Below are positions 8,773 to 17,938 of a DNA stretch of 64,000 bases, one piece after another. The notes beneath the pieces are model-generated. The model saw only the letters and a program-made list of their open reading frames with translations, did no database searches and was not told where the DNA came from. The translations under genes were made by a program, and so were the position numbers. Position 1 is the stretch's first letter, and every line of letters begins with the position of its first letter. Origin of the DNA: Microcoleus sp. FACHB-831 (lineage in GTDB: Bacteria > Cyanobacteriota > Cyanobacteriia > Cyanobacteriales > FACHB-T130); assembly GCF_014695585.1 (NCBI RefSeq), contig NZ_JACJON010000068.1, positions 124,001 through 188,000 of the forward strand. Reading direction: 5' to 3'.

Positions 8773-10020
8773 ATGCGGACGCCTCCTCTCAAAACCTATA
8801 TCCCCATCGCTTTATCCAGCATTTTGGCTTTAGGCGGTGTTTCTAGCTGTGCGAACAATACCCAGATCGTTGCTGATAAATCGGCTGAAGCCGCCCCAGC
8901 TGCGCCGTCTGCGAAAGTCGCAGTTAAGCGCGTCTCTACAAAGGCTGTGGAACCAACCTCTAAAACCATCAGTTCCTACGAACGAGCGCTTGATATCGCC
9001 GCAGGTGCAACTCTTATCAGTAATTCTGCTGTCTCTCGGCAAGATTGGAATTTAGCTGTTAACCGCTGGCAAGAAGCAATCGGGTTATTAAAAACCGTTC
9101 CTGGTTGGAGTCGCGATCGCGCAAATGCCCAAAAGAAGCTGAGTCAATACCAGTCTTATCTAGCAGATGCTAAATTAAAAGCCGCTCCACCGCCTGCAAA
9201 AGTTTGCTCCGGTGACACAAATCCTCAGTTTTTCTCCGTTCCCATCAAAGGACGAGTAGGCGGAACCCCCGTTGTTGAAGTCAATTTCAACGACCAACAA
9301 AAATTTGAAATGATTTTTGATACGGGTGCTTCCCACACTTTGATCACCCGTTCGATAGCAGCTACATTAGGCTTGCCACCTGTAGGCAGCGCTAAAATTA
9401 GGATTGCTAATGGGTCAGTCGTGGTATTACCCATTGCTCTTGTTAAGTCCAATGAAATTGATGGCCGAGTTAAGAGAGATATACCCGTAGCTGTAGCACC
9501 ACCAGCCATGCAAATTGGATTGCTGGGACAAGATTTCTACAAAGGGTATGATGTCATCATCAAAGAAAATATCATCGAATTTCACCGCCAGAATTCGGCT
9601 GCTAACAAGAAAGCAGTAAAGCCAAAACCCTGCTTGGTTGACACAACTCCACAGTTTTTCTCTGCTCCCATCAAAACCCGAAAAATGGGCATTCCTGTAG
9701 TTGAAGTAACTTTCAACGATAAACAGAAATTTCCCATGATCTTTGATACTGGGGCTACTAAAACTTTGATTACTCAGCCTATGGCAGCTAAATTAAAATT
9801 GCAGCGTTTGGGGACAACTGAAGCGACGATCGCTGATGGTTCGGTCGCTAAATTTGATGTTGCTCTTGTTAAGTCGAACAAAATTGCTAACCGCATAAAA
9901 AGAGATGTGTTAGTGTCCGTTGCACCTGCGGGAATGGATGTTGGATTGCTGGGGCAAGATTTCTATGAAGGCTACAACATCACGATTAAAGAAAACGTCA
10001 TCGAGTTTCGCCGCCAGTAA
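8773..10020 (+). CDS. Lipoprotein with two retropepsin-like aspartic protease domains
   Basis: A 415-residue protein. The N-terminus is a signal peptide ending in a lipobox-like VSSC (Cys26), so it is probably an envelope lipoprotein. Residues about 60-140 form a helical Ala/Lys-rich stalk. Two homologous domains follow, each with a clan AA active-site motif: DTGAS (Asp183) and DTGAT (Asp325), and each ending IGLLGQDFY or VGLLGQDFY plus a VIEFxRQ strand. Retropepsins work as dimers of one-DTG subunits; here two units are joined in one chain and could form a complete site alone (inference). The gene has promoter motif copy 3 and heads a series with the small protein, caspase and second retropepsin genes. 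Confidence 0.88.
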   Translation: MRTPPLKTYIPIALSSILALGGVSSCANNTQIVADKSAEAAPAAPSAKVAVKRVSTKAVEPTSKTISSYERALDIAAGATLISNSAVSRQDWNLAVNRWQEAIGLLKTVPGWSRDRANAQKKLSQYQSYLADAKLKAAPPPAKVCSGDTNPQFFSVPIKGRVGGTPVVEVNFNDQQKFEMIFDTGASHTLITRSIAATLGLPPVGSAKIRIANGSVVVLPIALVKSNEIDGRVKRDIPVAVAPPAMQIGLLGQDFYKGYDVIIKENIIEFHRQNSAANKKAVKPKPCLVDTTPQFFSAPIKTRKMGIPVVEVTFNDKQKFPMIFDTGATKTLITQPMAAKLKLQRLGTTEATIADGSVAKFDVALVKSNKIANRIKRDVLVSVAPAGMDVGLLGQDFYEGYNITIKENVIEFRRQ

Positions 10021-10148
10021 TGCGTCAAATCAGGGCAATTTCTTGCATCGTAATCGTTAAAAAGGCATTTTCTTTGATCGCGGGCGCTCGCCTACTTCTT
10101 TCGCTCGCGATCGCCCCACTTTTTTGTTGATAAATTCAGGGACGATAT

Positions 10149-10556
10149 ATGCTAACACAAGAAAATATCTTGGAGATAACAAAATTTGCCGCTATCAAAG
10201 CGATCGCGCTGTTAATTAATCGCTCGTTTGAACCTCTAGGTATTATTGCAAAAACCAATCTCCAAGGTAGTTGCTTGCACCTTCTACTAGAATCTTCTCA
10301 AGTGCCAAATCAGCAAGCTACCGTTAACTTCATCCGTAAGAGGATGCTCCAATTAGAAATTGGATTTATCCAAAGTGTCAAAATTTACGCAAGACAGCCA
10401 GGTAAAGACATCGCCGTTTGGACACAAGAATTTGATATAATTATTCCTATTTCTAATAATTTATTACTCAGCCCTTGCAACATTCTAAATAAAGGGGAGG
10501 CAGAAGCCAGCTGTAAATTATTACCAACAAATTCTACATTTAATGAAGTAGAATAA
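10149..10556 (+). CDS. Small conserved cyanobacterial protein
   Basis: A 135-residue protein with no signal peptide. The central part (CLHLLLESSQVPNQQ, then FIRKRMLQLEIGFIQSVKIYARQPGKD, landmarks only) resembles a short alpha/beta domain seen in cyanobacterial proteins, sometimes attached to kinases or other regulators; I cannot name it. The tail after residue 105 is low in conserved features. It lies 19 bases before the caspase gene on the same strand and probably shares its transcript. Function unknown. Confidence 0.65.
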   Translation: MLTQENILEITKFAAIKAIALLINRSFEPLGIIAKTNLQGSCLHLLLESSQVPNQQATVNFIRKRMLQLEIGFIQSVKIYARQPGKDIAVWTQEFDIIIPISNNLLLSPCNILNKGEAEASCKLLPTNSTFNEVE

Positions 10557-10575
10557 TGTTGAATTGGTTTAGTAT

Positions 10576-12795
10576 ATGCCCCAAATTAAACGGCGTCACT
10601 TTTTGCAATTTGCTGGTTCTGCCATAGCAACTTGGGGGATGAGTTCTTGCGATCGCTCCTCGCAAACTCGCAGAATACCCGCTGGTTCTCGCGGTATTTC
10701 CCCTCGCAAATTAGCGCTGCTTGTGGGCATCAACGATTATCCAAAAACCAGCCAACTTCCGCCGTTGTATGGGTGTCTTACCGATGTCGAATTACAGCGA
10801 AATCTGCTAATCTACCGCTTTGGTTTTAATCCAGGGGATATCCTAACTTTAACTGACTCCCAAGCCTCGCGACAAGGCATTTTACAAGCATTTGAAGAAC
10901 ACCTGATAAACCAAGCAAAGCCAGAAGATGTCGTAGTATTTCACTTTTCTGGACATGGTTCTCAAGTAGCCGATCCAGACAAAGATCATCCTGATGGCCT
11001 CAATAGTACCTTAGTTCCTTTTGATAGTTCGCGCCCATCAAAGCAAACTCAGGGTGGCATTGTGCAAGATATCATGGGACATACCCTGTTTTTGCTCATG
11101 TCAGCTATTAACACAGAAAACCTCACAGTTATTCTGGATTGTTGCCATTCTGGAGGTGGAAAACGGGGGAATTTATTGGTGCGTTCGGTAAGGGGAGGCT
11201 CTCAATTTCAACCTAGCCCTGAAGAAATAGCTTATCAGCAAAAATGGCTATCTAGGTTGAATTTAACGCCTGCTGAGTTTATTCAGCAACGACGTGCGGG
11301 AATAGCCAAGGGAATAGTAATTACTGCAACAAATCGCGAGCAACGTGCAGCAGATTTTCCTTTTAATGGCTTTTCGGCTGGCGCTTTTACTTATCTAATG
11401 ACGCAGTATTTATGGCAGCAACCAGGTAACGAATCTATCGTGCGAGCAATGCCAAATATTGCCCGGAGTACGACGAGAGTCTCTTTTACTGCCCAAATAC
11501 CAGAGTTTGAAGTTAAACCAAATAGCAATAACGAAAAGCAATCTATATACTGGGTTAAGCAACCGAATCCTCCAGCCGAGGCGGTAATTACAAAAATAGC
11601 AGGAAACTCAGTAGAGTTATGGTTGGGTGGCGTTGATTCTGCAAGTTTGGCAGCTTTTGATAAAGAAGCGATTTTTGCACTTGATTATTCTCCAAATCGC
11701 CCTAGCGCACAGGTGCAACTAGAATCGCGAGAAGGATTAATAGGTAAAGGAAAATTACTATATTCTACTCAAATCGCCGCGCTACAACCAGGAGCGCTAT
11801 GCACCGAGCAAGTGCGCGGAATTCCCAATAATCTTAACTTAAAAATTGGCCTCGATCGGTCGCTAGGTAAGGACGCCGAACAAGCCAAAACTGCTTTAAC
11901 AGCGCTCAAGCGAATCGAAGTTTTACCGCTACAGCAGGGAGAATTGCATTACATCTTCGGTCGCAATGCTGAGGGAAGTTTGGGTTTTTTTTCTCCTGGG
12001 CTTGAAACGATCGCTGGTTCGTTTGGTGCAGCTAAAGAAACTGTAACTGATGCTATTAAGCGGTTGCAGTCAAAATTGAGGTTATTGCTAGCAGCTAGAA
12101 TTGTTAAAATGACTCTTAATACTGGTTCGTCGCAGTTGAATGTTACAGCTTCTCTAAGTCGAAGCGGCCAAGAAAATGATTTAATTGCTGCGGTTTTACC
12201 AACCAGAGGTTCAAATCAAGAATCGGCAAAGGTTAAAAGTGTTAAGTTTACTTCTGTTAGTTCGCCCAATTCCCAAAAGTTACCGCTCAATACGCCAGTT
12301 CAGTTGCAAATTGCGAACAACGAAACGCGGGATTTATATATTAGCGTTGTGGTAATCGATCCTTCTGGAGAAATGACGATTATCTTTCCATATCAATGGA
12401 CATCAGCAGAGGAAGCGGCGCGGGTAGGCGCAGGACAGACGGTAATTATTCCCAATTCTAGTGAAGCGAGTTTTGAGTTGAGGACGCAAGAACCCAAGGG
12501 GGTGACAGAAGTTTTGATTATTGCCAGCGCCACGCCGCAACGAAAGGCGCTGAAGACTTTGCAGGCGCTTGCTTTGCGGGGGAGTCAGGAGATCGGGCCA
12601 GTGGCGCTAAATGACCCGATTGAGGTAATGGATAGTTTGCTCGATGACTTGGCAGATGGCGATCGCTCTCTTATCTCAGATGGCGATCGCCGTAGCGGTA
12701 GCAGTGCGGCAAAACCTGTTAATAAGCGCCGCACCGTGCGGCGTGTAGATACGACTCAGATGGCGGCGATGTCGATGACTTTTGAGGTAATTTGA
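10576..12795 (+). CDS. Caspase-family protease (metacaspase-like) with DUF4384
   Basis: A 739-residue protein. The N-terminus has a twin-arginine pattern (KRRHFLQFAGSA) followed by a lipobox-like MSSC, so it is probably a Tat-exported lipoprotein. The peptidase C14 domain spans about residues 45-290 with His127 (FSGHGSQ) and Cys190 (DCCHSGG) both present. A long middle region is followed by a DUF4384-like beta domain at about 590-650 (LYISVVVIDPSGEMTIIFP). Caspase-DUF4384 proteins are known in cyanobacteria as orthocaspases/metacaspases, typically cutting after Arg or Lys. It sits between two retropepsin-like genes. Targeting outside the cytosol is inferred from the leader alone. Confidence 0.9.
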   Translation: MPQIKRRHFLQFAGSAIATWGMSSCDRSSQTRRIPAGSRGISPRKLALLVGINDYPKTSQLPPLYGCLTDVELQRNLLIYRFGFNPGDILTLTDSQASRQGILQAFEEHLINQAKPEDVVVFHFSGHGSQVADPDKDHPDGLNSTLVPFDSSRPSKQTQGGIVQDIMGHTLFLLMSAINTENLTVILDCCHSGGGKRGNLLVRSVRGGSQFQPSPEEIAYQQKWLSRLNLTPAEFIQQRRAGIAKGIVITATNREQRAADFPFNGFSAGAFTYLMTQYLWQQPGNESIVRAMPNIARSTTRVSFTAQIPEFEVKPNSNNEKQSIYWVKQPNPPAEAVITKIAGNSVELWLGGVDSASLAAFDKEAIFALDYSPNRPSAQVQLESREGLIGKGKLLYSTQIAALQPGALCTEQVRGIPNNLNLKIGLDRSLGKDAEQAKTALTALKRIEVLPLQQGELHYIFGRNAEGSLGFFSPGLETIAGSFGAAKETVTDAIKRLQSKLRLLLAARIVKMTLNTGSSQLNVTASLSRSGQENDLIAAVLPTRGSNQESAKVKSVKFTSVSSPNSQKLPLNTPVQLQIANNETRDLYISVVVIDPSGEMTIIFPYQWTSAEEAARVGAGQTVIIPNSSEASFELRTQEPKGVTEVLIIASATPQRKALKTLQALALRGSQEIGPVALNDPIEVMDSLLDDLADGDRSLISDGDRRSGSSAAKPVNKRRTVRRVDTTQMAAMSMTFEVI

Positions 12796-12927
12796 GGGGA
12801 ATTGCCGATAATATGTCTGCCGCACCAAATAAGGCCAAAATTTTTGCAGAAGTCAAGTTACCTGAGACATATTAGTAATTGGGCGATCGATCTGACGAAT
12901 TGCTCAATTAATCAAGAAGAAAGCAAG

Positions 12928-13470
12928 ATGAAACGATTTTTAAGAGTGCTAATTTCAGTCACCGGGCTTGTTTCCATTGTGGGAGTAGCGCATGTGCCCT
13001 CTAGCGCGATCGCTCAGAATGGCGTTTGCTACATGGTCGGGCCAGGGGGCAAAACTATAGATTTAGGCAGTATGTGCAGCGGCGACGCTGCTACCAACAA
13101 ACGAGTGTTTCAAGCCAAAATTAAACGTCGGGCGGGCGGTACTCCTGTAATTGATGTTACGTTTAATGGCGGTCGCACTTTCGAGATGATTGTAGACACA
13201 GGCGCTAGCGGCACCGTAATTACCCGCAGGATGGCATCAGCTTTGCAAGTAGTTCCGGTAAGGACTATTAAAGCAGATACGGCGAGTGCGGTGGGAGTAG
13301 AATTTCCCGTAGGCTACGTGCAATCGATTGGCGTGAATGGTGTCGTAGCCAACAAAGTGCTGGTGGCGATCGCTGGCCCAGAGCAAGACATTGGACTGTT
13401 GGGGCATGACTTTTTTGGCAATTACGATGTCACGATTAAACGCGATGTCGTACAGTTTGAACTGCGCTGA
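12928..13470 (+). CDS. Secreted single-domain retropepsin-like aspartic protease
   Basis: A 180-residue protein. The ATG at 12928 begins a signal peptide (MKRFLRVLISVTGLVSIVG, cut near SSAIAQ) and has a purine-rich AAGAAGAAAG upstream; the longer TTG frame from 12802 adds no plausible sequence. One clan AA domain follows with DTGAS (Asp90) and the ending IGLLGHDFF plus VVQFELR. It closely resembles each half of the double-domain lipoprotein 3 kb upstream, so the two are probably paralogues. A single-DTG protein would need to dimerise to be active. It lies 132 bases after the caspase gene, probably in the same series. Confidence 0.82.
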   Translation: MKRFLRVLISVTGLVSIVGVAHVPSSAIAQNGVCYMVGPGGKTIDLGSMCSGDAATNKRVFQAKIKRRAGGTPVIDVTFNGGRTFEMIVDTGASGTVITRRMASALQVVPVRTIKADTASAVGVEFPVGYVQSIGVNGVVANKVLVAIAGPEQDIGLLGHDFFGNYDVTIKRDVVQFELR

Positions 13471-13541
13471 TGCTGTTGGGTAGGAGTAGTTTAGAAGTGC
13501 GCTTTTCCTACCCCTACGCAACTGCATATTGTATTGGTATT

Positions 13542-13569
13542 GCATACCTGCTCAACTGCTAGAGATATT
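13542..13569 (+). promoter_or_regulatory. Promoter-like motif, copy 4 (GCATAC-N16-GATATT)
   Basis: GCATAC at 13542-13547 and GATATT at 13564-13569, spacer 16 bases ending TAGA. It lies 132 bases before the phosphodiester glycosidase gene at 13702. Confidence 0.55.
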
Positions 13570-13701
13570 AAATCTTAAGGCATTGCACCAATTGGTCTTG
13601 GAAATGATGCGCTCGCCATTGTATCTAAGACTAAGCCAAGCCAAGGCGTTTGTTTCAACCAAAACTTAGTTTTATTAGCTCGTTGCAATAAAAAGCAGAG
13701 T

Positions 13702-14883
13702 ATGTCAAAGAAAAAACAATCAAGTGGTTGCCGTAAAATGCTGCGGCGCACATTTTTATTCTTAATAGGTATAGCGCTTGCTAACTTTTTAGCCGAGTAC
13801 TTCTCAATTGCACAAAACCGCAGCAATTTTTTCACTCTCGTCCGTCAATTATGGGAAAAAGCGATCGCGCGTTGGCAAGCATCCCAAGATGGCGTAGCTC
13901 AAAACCCTTTACCGCAAGGTAGCGTCACCCCAGCGCCTTTACCCAGTGCTAGCATTACTCCAGAGCCTTTACCCACCGCGCCTCTACCCAGTGCTACCGT
14001 TACTCCACAGCCTTTACCCACCGCGCCTCTACCGCAGGCTAGCGTCACGCCGAAGCCTAAGCCTTCTGCTACACCCAAAGTGGCGATCGCTCCCCGAAAA
14101 AAAGGTAAACCCGTACAAGTTAGCCAAAAAACTGTTAATGGAGTTGCTTTTTATCAAACCACAATTGATCTAGCTGACCCTGAAACTTTCATCACCATCG
14201 GGTTAGCAAATAACTCAGCTTTTGCCAATACTCAAACTATGAGTAACGGCGATGAACCTTTTGCCAAGTTTGTTGCTCGTAATCCCGCCGCTGTAGTAGC
14301 CAACGGCACTTTTTTTGGCAAAGATGACAAGAAAGCGGTTCTAGGTAACATTGTTGCTGGTGGCAAATTTCTCAAATACAGCCGTTGGGAAAACTATGGC
14401 ACTACTTTGGGTATATCTGCTGGAAATAAACTAGAAATGATTACAGCACGCGCAGAAGGTAAACCAGAATGGAATCAGCACTGGTTTTCTCTTACTTGCG
14501 GGCCGAGACTGCTCAAACAGGGAAAAATCTGGCTTTCACCATTATCAGAAGGATTTAAAGATTCCCACGTTCTCAATGCAGGATATCGCACTGCTATTGG
14601 ATTTCCTGCTAATAGACAACAGTTATATTTAATTACTTTTCTTGCTAGTCTCACTTTGCAACAAGAAGCCCAAATTATGAAGGATATCGGCTGTATTGAG
14701 GCGATGAATTTGGATGGGGGTGCTTCTGTTGGTTTAGCTCATAATGGAAGAATTTTGCTTCCACCCGGACGCAACCTCACAAATGTAATTGTGGTTTACG
14801 ATACTAACTATCCAGCTCCAGCAGATTTGAAAAAGTCTTGGCAAAGTTTTCAAGATGGCGATCGCCCCCAATATCCTGGATAA
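13702..14883 (+). CDS. Phosphodiester glycosidase (NAGPA/DUF2233) family protein
   Basis: A 393-residue protein. Residues about 15-37 are a membrane anchor (TFLFLIGIALANFLAEYF). Residues 70-125 are a Pro-rich repeat linker built on xVTPxPLPxAPLP units, which would span the periplasm or wall. The C-terminal domain matches the NAGPA (phosphodiester glycosidase) family: VANGTFFG, CGPRLL, YRTAIGF and the signature NLDGGAS. Family members cleave sugar-phosphodiester bonds, including those in cell-wall polymers. Promoter motif copy 4 precedes it, which places it with the protease island. Substrate unknown. Confidence 0.88.
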   Translation: MSKKKQSSGCRKMLRRTFLFLIGIALANFLAEYFSIAQNRSNFFTLVRQLWEKAIARWQASQDGVAQNPLPQGSVTPAPLPSASITPEPLPTAPLPSATVTPQPLPTAPLPQASVTPKPKPSATPKVAIAPRKKGKPVQVSQKTVNGVAFYQTTIDLADPETFITIGLANNSAFANTQTMSNGDEPFAKFVARNPAAVVANGTFFGKDDKKAVLGNIVAGGKFLKYSRWENYGTTLGISAGNKLEMITARAEGKPEWNQHWFSLTCGPRLLKQGKIWLSPLSEGFKDSHVLNAGYRTAIGFPANRQQLYLITFLASLTLQQEAQIMKDIGCIEAMNLDGGASVGLAHNGRILLPPGRNLTNVIVVYDTNYPAPADLKKSWQSFQDGDRPQYPG

Positions 14884-14961
14884 ATTTGGTTTGTCGCCAA
14901 CTTCCAATATTATTGCGCGACGGTTTAATTGGTTGAAAAGAATCCTGTTAAAAATAGTGTT

Positions 14962-15174
14962 TTAGGAAGATGTCAAGTCTCCTTTAGATTTGTTGTAAGC
15001 TGCCTTTTGTTCGGGGGTTGACTCGCTCAGACACTCTGCATGAATGCGCTCTAAATTCTCGATATACTCTTGGTTTTTGCTTAAAATTGGGTTGTTGCGA
15101 GTCGAAGCAATTAAAGCTAATTGTGCCCGCAGCGGTAGTTTGCGAAATGCGTCGAGGCGTTTTTCAGAAGACAT
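14962..15174 (-). CDS. Small conserved hypothetical protein
   Basis: A 70-residue, charged, helix-rich protein (landmarks FRKLPLRAQLALIAST and YIENLERIHAECL). An ATG at 15174 with AAAGGTAA upstream is preferred over the adjacent TTG. It lies 87 bases before the oligopeptidase gene end on the opposite side of a short gap and reads leftward like it. I do not recognise the family; codon use looks like that of real genes. Confidence 0.55.
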   Translation of the reverse strand: MSSEKRLDAFRKLPLRAQLALIASTRNNPILSKNQEYIENLERIHAECLSESTPEQKAAYNKSKGDLTSS

Positions 15175-15263
15175 CAAAAATTACCTTTAGTACTTATGTT
15201 TTTGCCAGATATCAACGTAAGGAAGACGGATGCATCTCCCTTACAAAAATTCTACAACCGCAT

Positions 15264-17342
15264 TTAAGATCGCGGCTCCATTAACCCCCAGCGATCTAAA
15301 AGAAACGCATACTCAAATGCAACCTCTTTAAGTTTTTCATAGCGTCCCGATGCGCCTCCATGTCCTGCACCCATGTTGGTTTTGAGCAGTAAAATGTTGT
15401 CGTCTGTTTTCAGTTCGCGCAGTTTAGCTGTCCACTTTGCTGGTTCCCAATATTTAACACGCGGATCGTTTAAGCCAGCAGTTACCAATAGATTTGGATA
15501 ATCTTTCGCCTCGACGTTATCGTATGGGGAGTATGACTTCATGTAGTCATAATAGATTTTGTCGTTGGGATTTCCCCACTCTTCCCACTCTAAAACCGTA
15601 AGCGGTATTGAGGTGTCTAATATGGTAGTTACTACGTCTACGAAGGGTACGTGAGCGATAGCTGCTTTGAAGAGATCGGGACGCATATTGATTACTGCGC
15701 CAATCAATAATCCACCTGCACTTCCTCCAGAAATAGCTAAGCGATCGCTTGATGTCCATTTCTGGTTTATCAAATGTTCAGCGCAGGCGATGAAGTCGGT
15801 AAAAGTGTTTTTCTTATTCAAGAATTTGCCATCTTCATACCATTTACGCCCCATTTCTCCACCGCCGCGAATATGAGCGATCGCAATTACTACTCCCCGA
15901 TCGAGTAGCGATAGTCTGTTGGGAGAGAAGTAAGGAGGATAGTTAACACCGTATGAACCATAACCAGTTAGCAAAAGTGGGTTAGAGCCATTTTTTTCTA
16001 TCCCGTTTTTATAAACTATAGAAATCGGAATTTCCACGCCATCGGCGGCGGTAGCCATAATGCGATCGCTTGTGTATTGGGTTCTATCGTAGCCGCCTTT
16101 GACTTCAGTTTCTTTTTTTAACTCGCGCTTTTTTGTTTCCATGTCGTAATCAAAAACTGATTCGGGAGTCACAAAAGACGTATAGTTAAATCGCAAATTT
16201 GTAGTGTTAAATTCTGGATTCTTTCCTGGGGAAACGCTGTAGGTTGGTTCGGGAAATGTTATGCGATGTTCATCATTGGTAGAGAGTTTGCGAACCCGCA
16301 CCATCGGTAGTCCCGCTTCTCTTTCATAAATTACCAAATGATCTAAGAAAGCGCTGACACTCGAAATCATTACATCCTCTCGATGGGGAATTACAGGCTG
16401 CCAATTCTCCTTGGAGGGCGATTCAACCGGAGTTTTCATCAATTTAAAATTGATAGCTTCATCGTTGGTAACTATGTAGAAATCGCTACCGTGATGCTCA
16501 ACTTCGTATTCCAGCCCCTTAGTGCGTGAGTGGATTACCTGAAAAGAACCAGTGGGATTGTTAGCATCTAAATAGTGGACTTCCGATGTTACTTTGCTAC
16601 CCAAGCTCATCAAGATGTAAGCTTCGCTCCTCGTTTTGCTCACACCCAGAAAATAGGCTTCATCTTGTTCGTGATGGATGAGTACGTCGCTTTCCGAGTC
16701 AGTTCCTAGAGCGTGACGAAATAGTTGAAAAGGGCGGTTGAGCGAGTCAACTTTAGTATAAAAAACTGTTTTACTATCGTTTCCCCAAGCTAGCGAGTAG
16801 TATGTGTCGGCTATACTTTCTGAATACAATTTACGACTGTTAAGATCGAGGAAGAAAAGGGTATATTGCTCAGAACCGTTGGTATCGACTGCATAAGCTA
16901 AAATTTGATTATTTGGGCTTATTTGAAATACGCCCAAACGGAAATATTCCTGGCCTTGAGCGAGTTCATTTTCATTTAGCAGTACTTCTTCTGCGGCGTC
17001 GATGCTACCTTTTTTACGGCAATGTATTGAGTAAGCTTTTCCCTCTTCCGTGCGCGAATAGTAGTAGAAGTCACCCTTACGGTAAGGTACTGAAAGGTCA
17101 GTTTCTTGGATGCGCGACAGCATCTCTTCATAGAGGGTTGTTTGCTCTAGCGCTGTATGCTGCATCATCGCTTGTGTATGGGCATTTTCTGCTTCCAAGT
17201 AGGCGATGACTTTAGGGTTGCTGCGATCGCGCATCCAAAAGTAGTTGTCAATCCGCAAATCTCCATGACATATAAATTCATGCGGATATTTCTCTACTAT
17301 CGGTGGAGACATTTTTGCCGCATATTGATTATTTTGATTCAT
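15264..17342 (-). CDS. ptrB: Oligopeptidase B (prolyl oligopeptidase family S9A)
   Basis: A 692-residue cytosolic serine peptidase of the family's usual length. The N-terminal two thirds is a seven-bladed propeller (starting near YFWMRDRSNP). The C-terminal alpha/beta hydrolase domain has the nucleophile motif GGSAGGLL (Ser at about residue 540), the acid in GLNDPRV and the histidine in GAGHGGASGR. Oligopeptidase B cuts short peptides after Arg or Lys. The ATG at 17342 follows GAGGAG by 9 bases, so it is chosen over the TTG at 17363. The gene stands alone. Confidence 0.93.
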   Translation of the reverse strand: MNQNNQYAAKMSPPIVEKYPHEFICHGDLRIDNYFWMRDRSNPKVIAYLEAENAHTQAMMQHTALEQTTLYEEMLSRIQETDLSVPYRKGDFYYYSRTEEGKAYSIHCRKKGSIDAAEEVLLNENELAQGQEYFRLGVFQISPNNQILAYAVDTNGSEQYTLFFLDLNSRKLYSESIADTYYSLAWGNDSKTVFYTKVDSLNRPFQLFRHALGTDSESDVLIHHEQDEAYFLGVSKTRSEAYILMSLGSKVTSEVHYLDANNPTGSFQVIHSRTKGLEYEVEHHGSDFYIVTNDEAINFKLMKTPVESPSKENWQPVIPHREDVMISSVSAFLDHLVIYEREAGLPMVRVRKLSTNDEHRITFPEPTYSVSPGKNPEFNTTNLRFNYTSFVTPESVFDYDMETKKRELKKETEVKGGYDRTQYTSDRIMATAADGVEIPISIVYKNGIEKNGSNPLLLTGYGSYGVNYPPYFSPNRLSLLDRGVVIAIAHIRGGGEMGRKWYEDGKFLNKKNTFTDFIACAEHLINQKWTSSDRLAISGGSAGGLLIGAVINMRPDLFKAAIAHVPFVDVVTTILDTSIPLTVLEWEEWGNPNDKIYYDYMKSYSPYDNVEAKDYPNLLVTAGLNDPRVKYWEPAKWTAKLRELKTDDNILLLKTNMGAGHGGASGRYEKLKEVAFEYAFLLDRWGLMEPRS

Positions 17343-17570
17343 CCTAAATTGCTCCTCATACAAAGTGCCGTAAAAAACACTTACAGTCTATTGTGGTAAA
17401 ATTATGATGTCACATATTTCATTGTTATAGCAATACGAACCGTTTGTTTAGATAGCGGTGACGGTAAAAGTTTCAGGGTTGCTGTGGATGAAAGTCCAAG
17501 TTGTCAATTAATTGTTGTTAGTCTTAACAAAAACATCTTCCCAAAGTTGAAACTTACTTCGAGGCGAGCG

Positions 17571-17777
17571 ATGACTAATTTAGCTATGGAAAGGATGCGA
17601 TTGCAGTCCCACGCTCAAATCAAACGCCTTATTAACTACCACGAGCAACGTTATCGCCTGCTGTCAAAAACGATTGATAAACAGGCCACCTGTAAATACA
17701 ACGCTAGCTCGGCTTTTCTCCTTTGTGCAGTAAATCCCAGTGGCCCCTGCGAGGAATGCAGCCATTACCAAGCTTAA
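17571..17777 (+). CDS. DUF6464-like small Cys-motif protein
   Basis: A 68-residue protein with the C-terminal signature CAVNPSGPCEECSHY, recalled as the DUF6464 pattern of cyanobacterial proteins. Three cysteines (CX7CX2C) could bind metal. An ATG at 17571 after GAGGCGAGCG is preferred over a GTG at 17484. Function unknown. Confidence 0.65.
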   Translation: MTNLAMERMRLQSHAQIKRLINYHEQRYRLLSKTIDKQATCKYNASSAFLLCAVNPSGPCEECSHYQA

Positions 17778-17938
17778 GGGGTTAAGAGTCAGTTGAATGC
17801 ACTCTCTCATTAGGATTACTTCGGGAGTAATAGTCCTAAAAATTGCTTGAATTCTCTCATACCTCTGGGTGATTAAAGTTAAAGATTAACTTGACAATAT
17901 TGCTTATAGATGATTTTCCCCTCGGTGAGCGAGGGCAA

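Noticed and set aside
12802-12927. N-terminal extension of the single retropepsin gene
   Set aside because: It starts at TTG without a ribosome-binding site and precedes a clear signal peptide starting at 12928.
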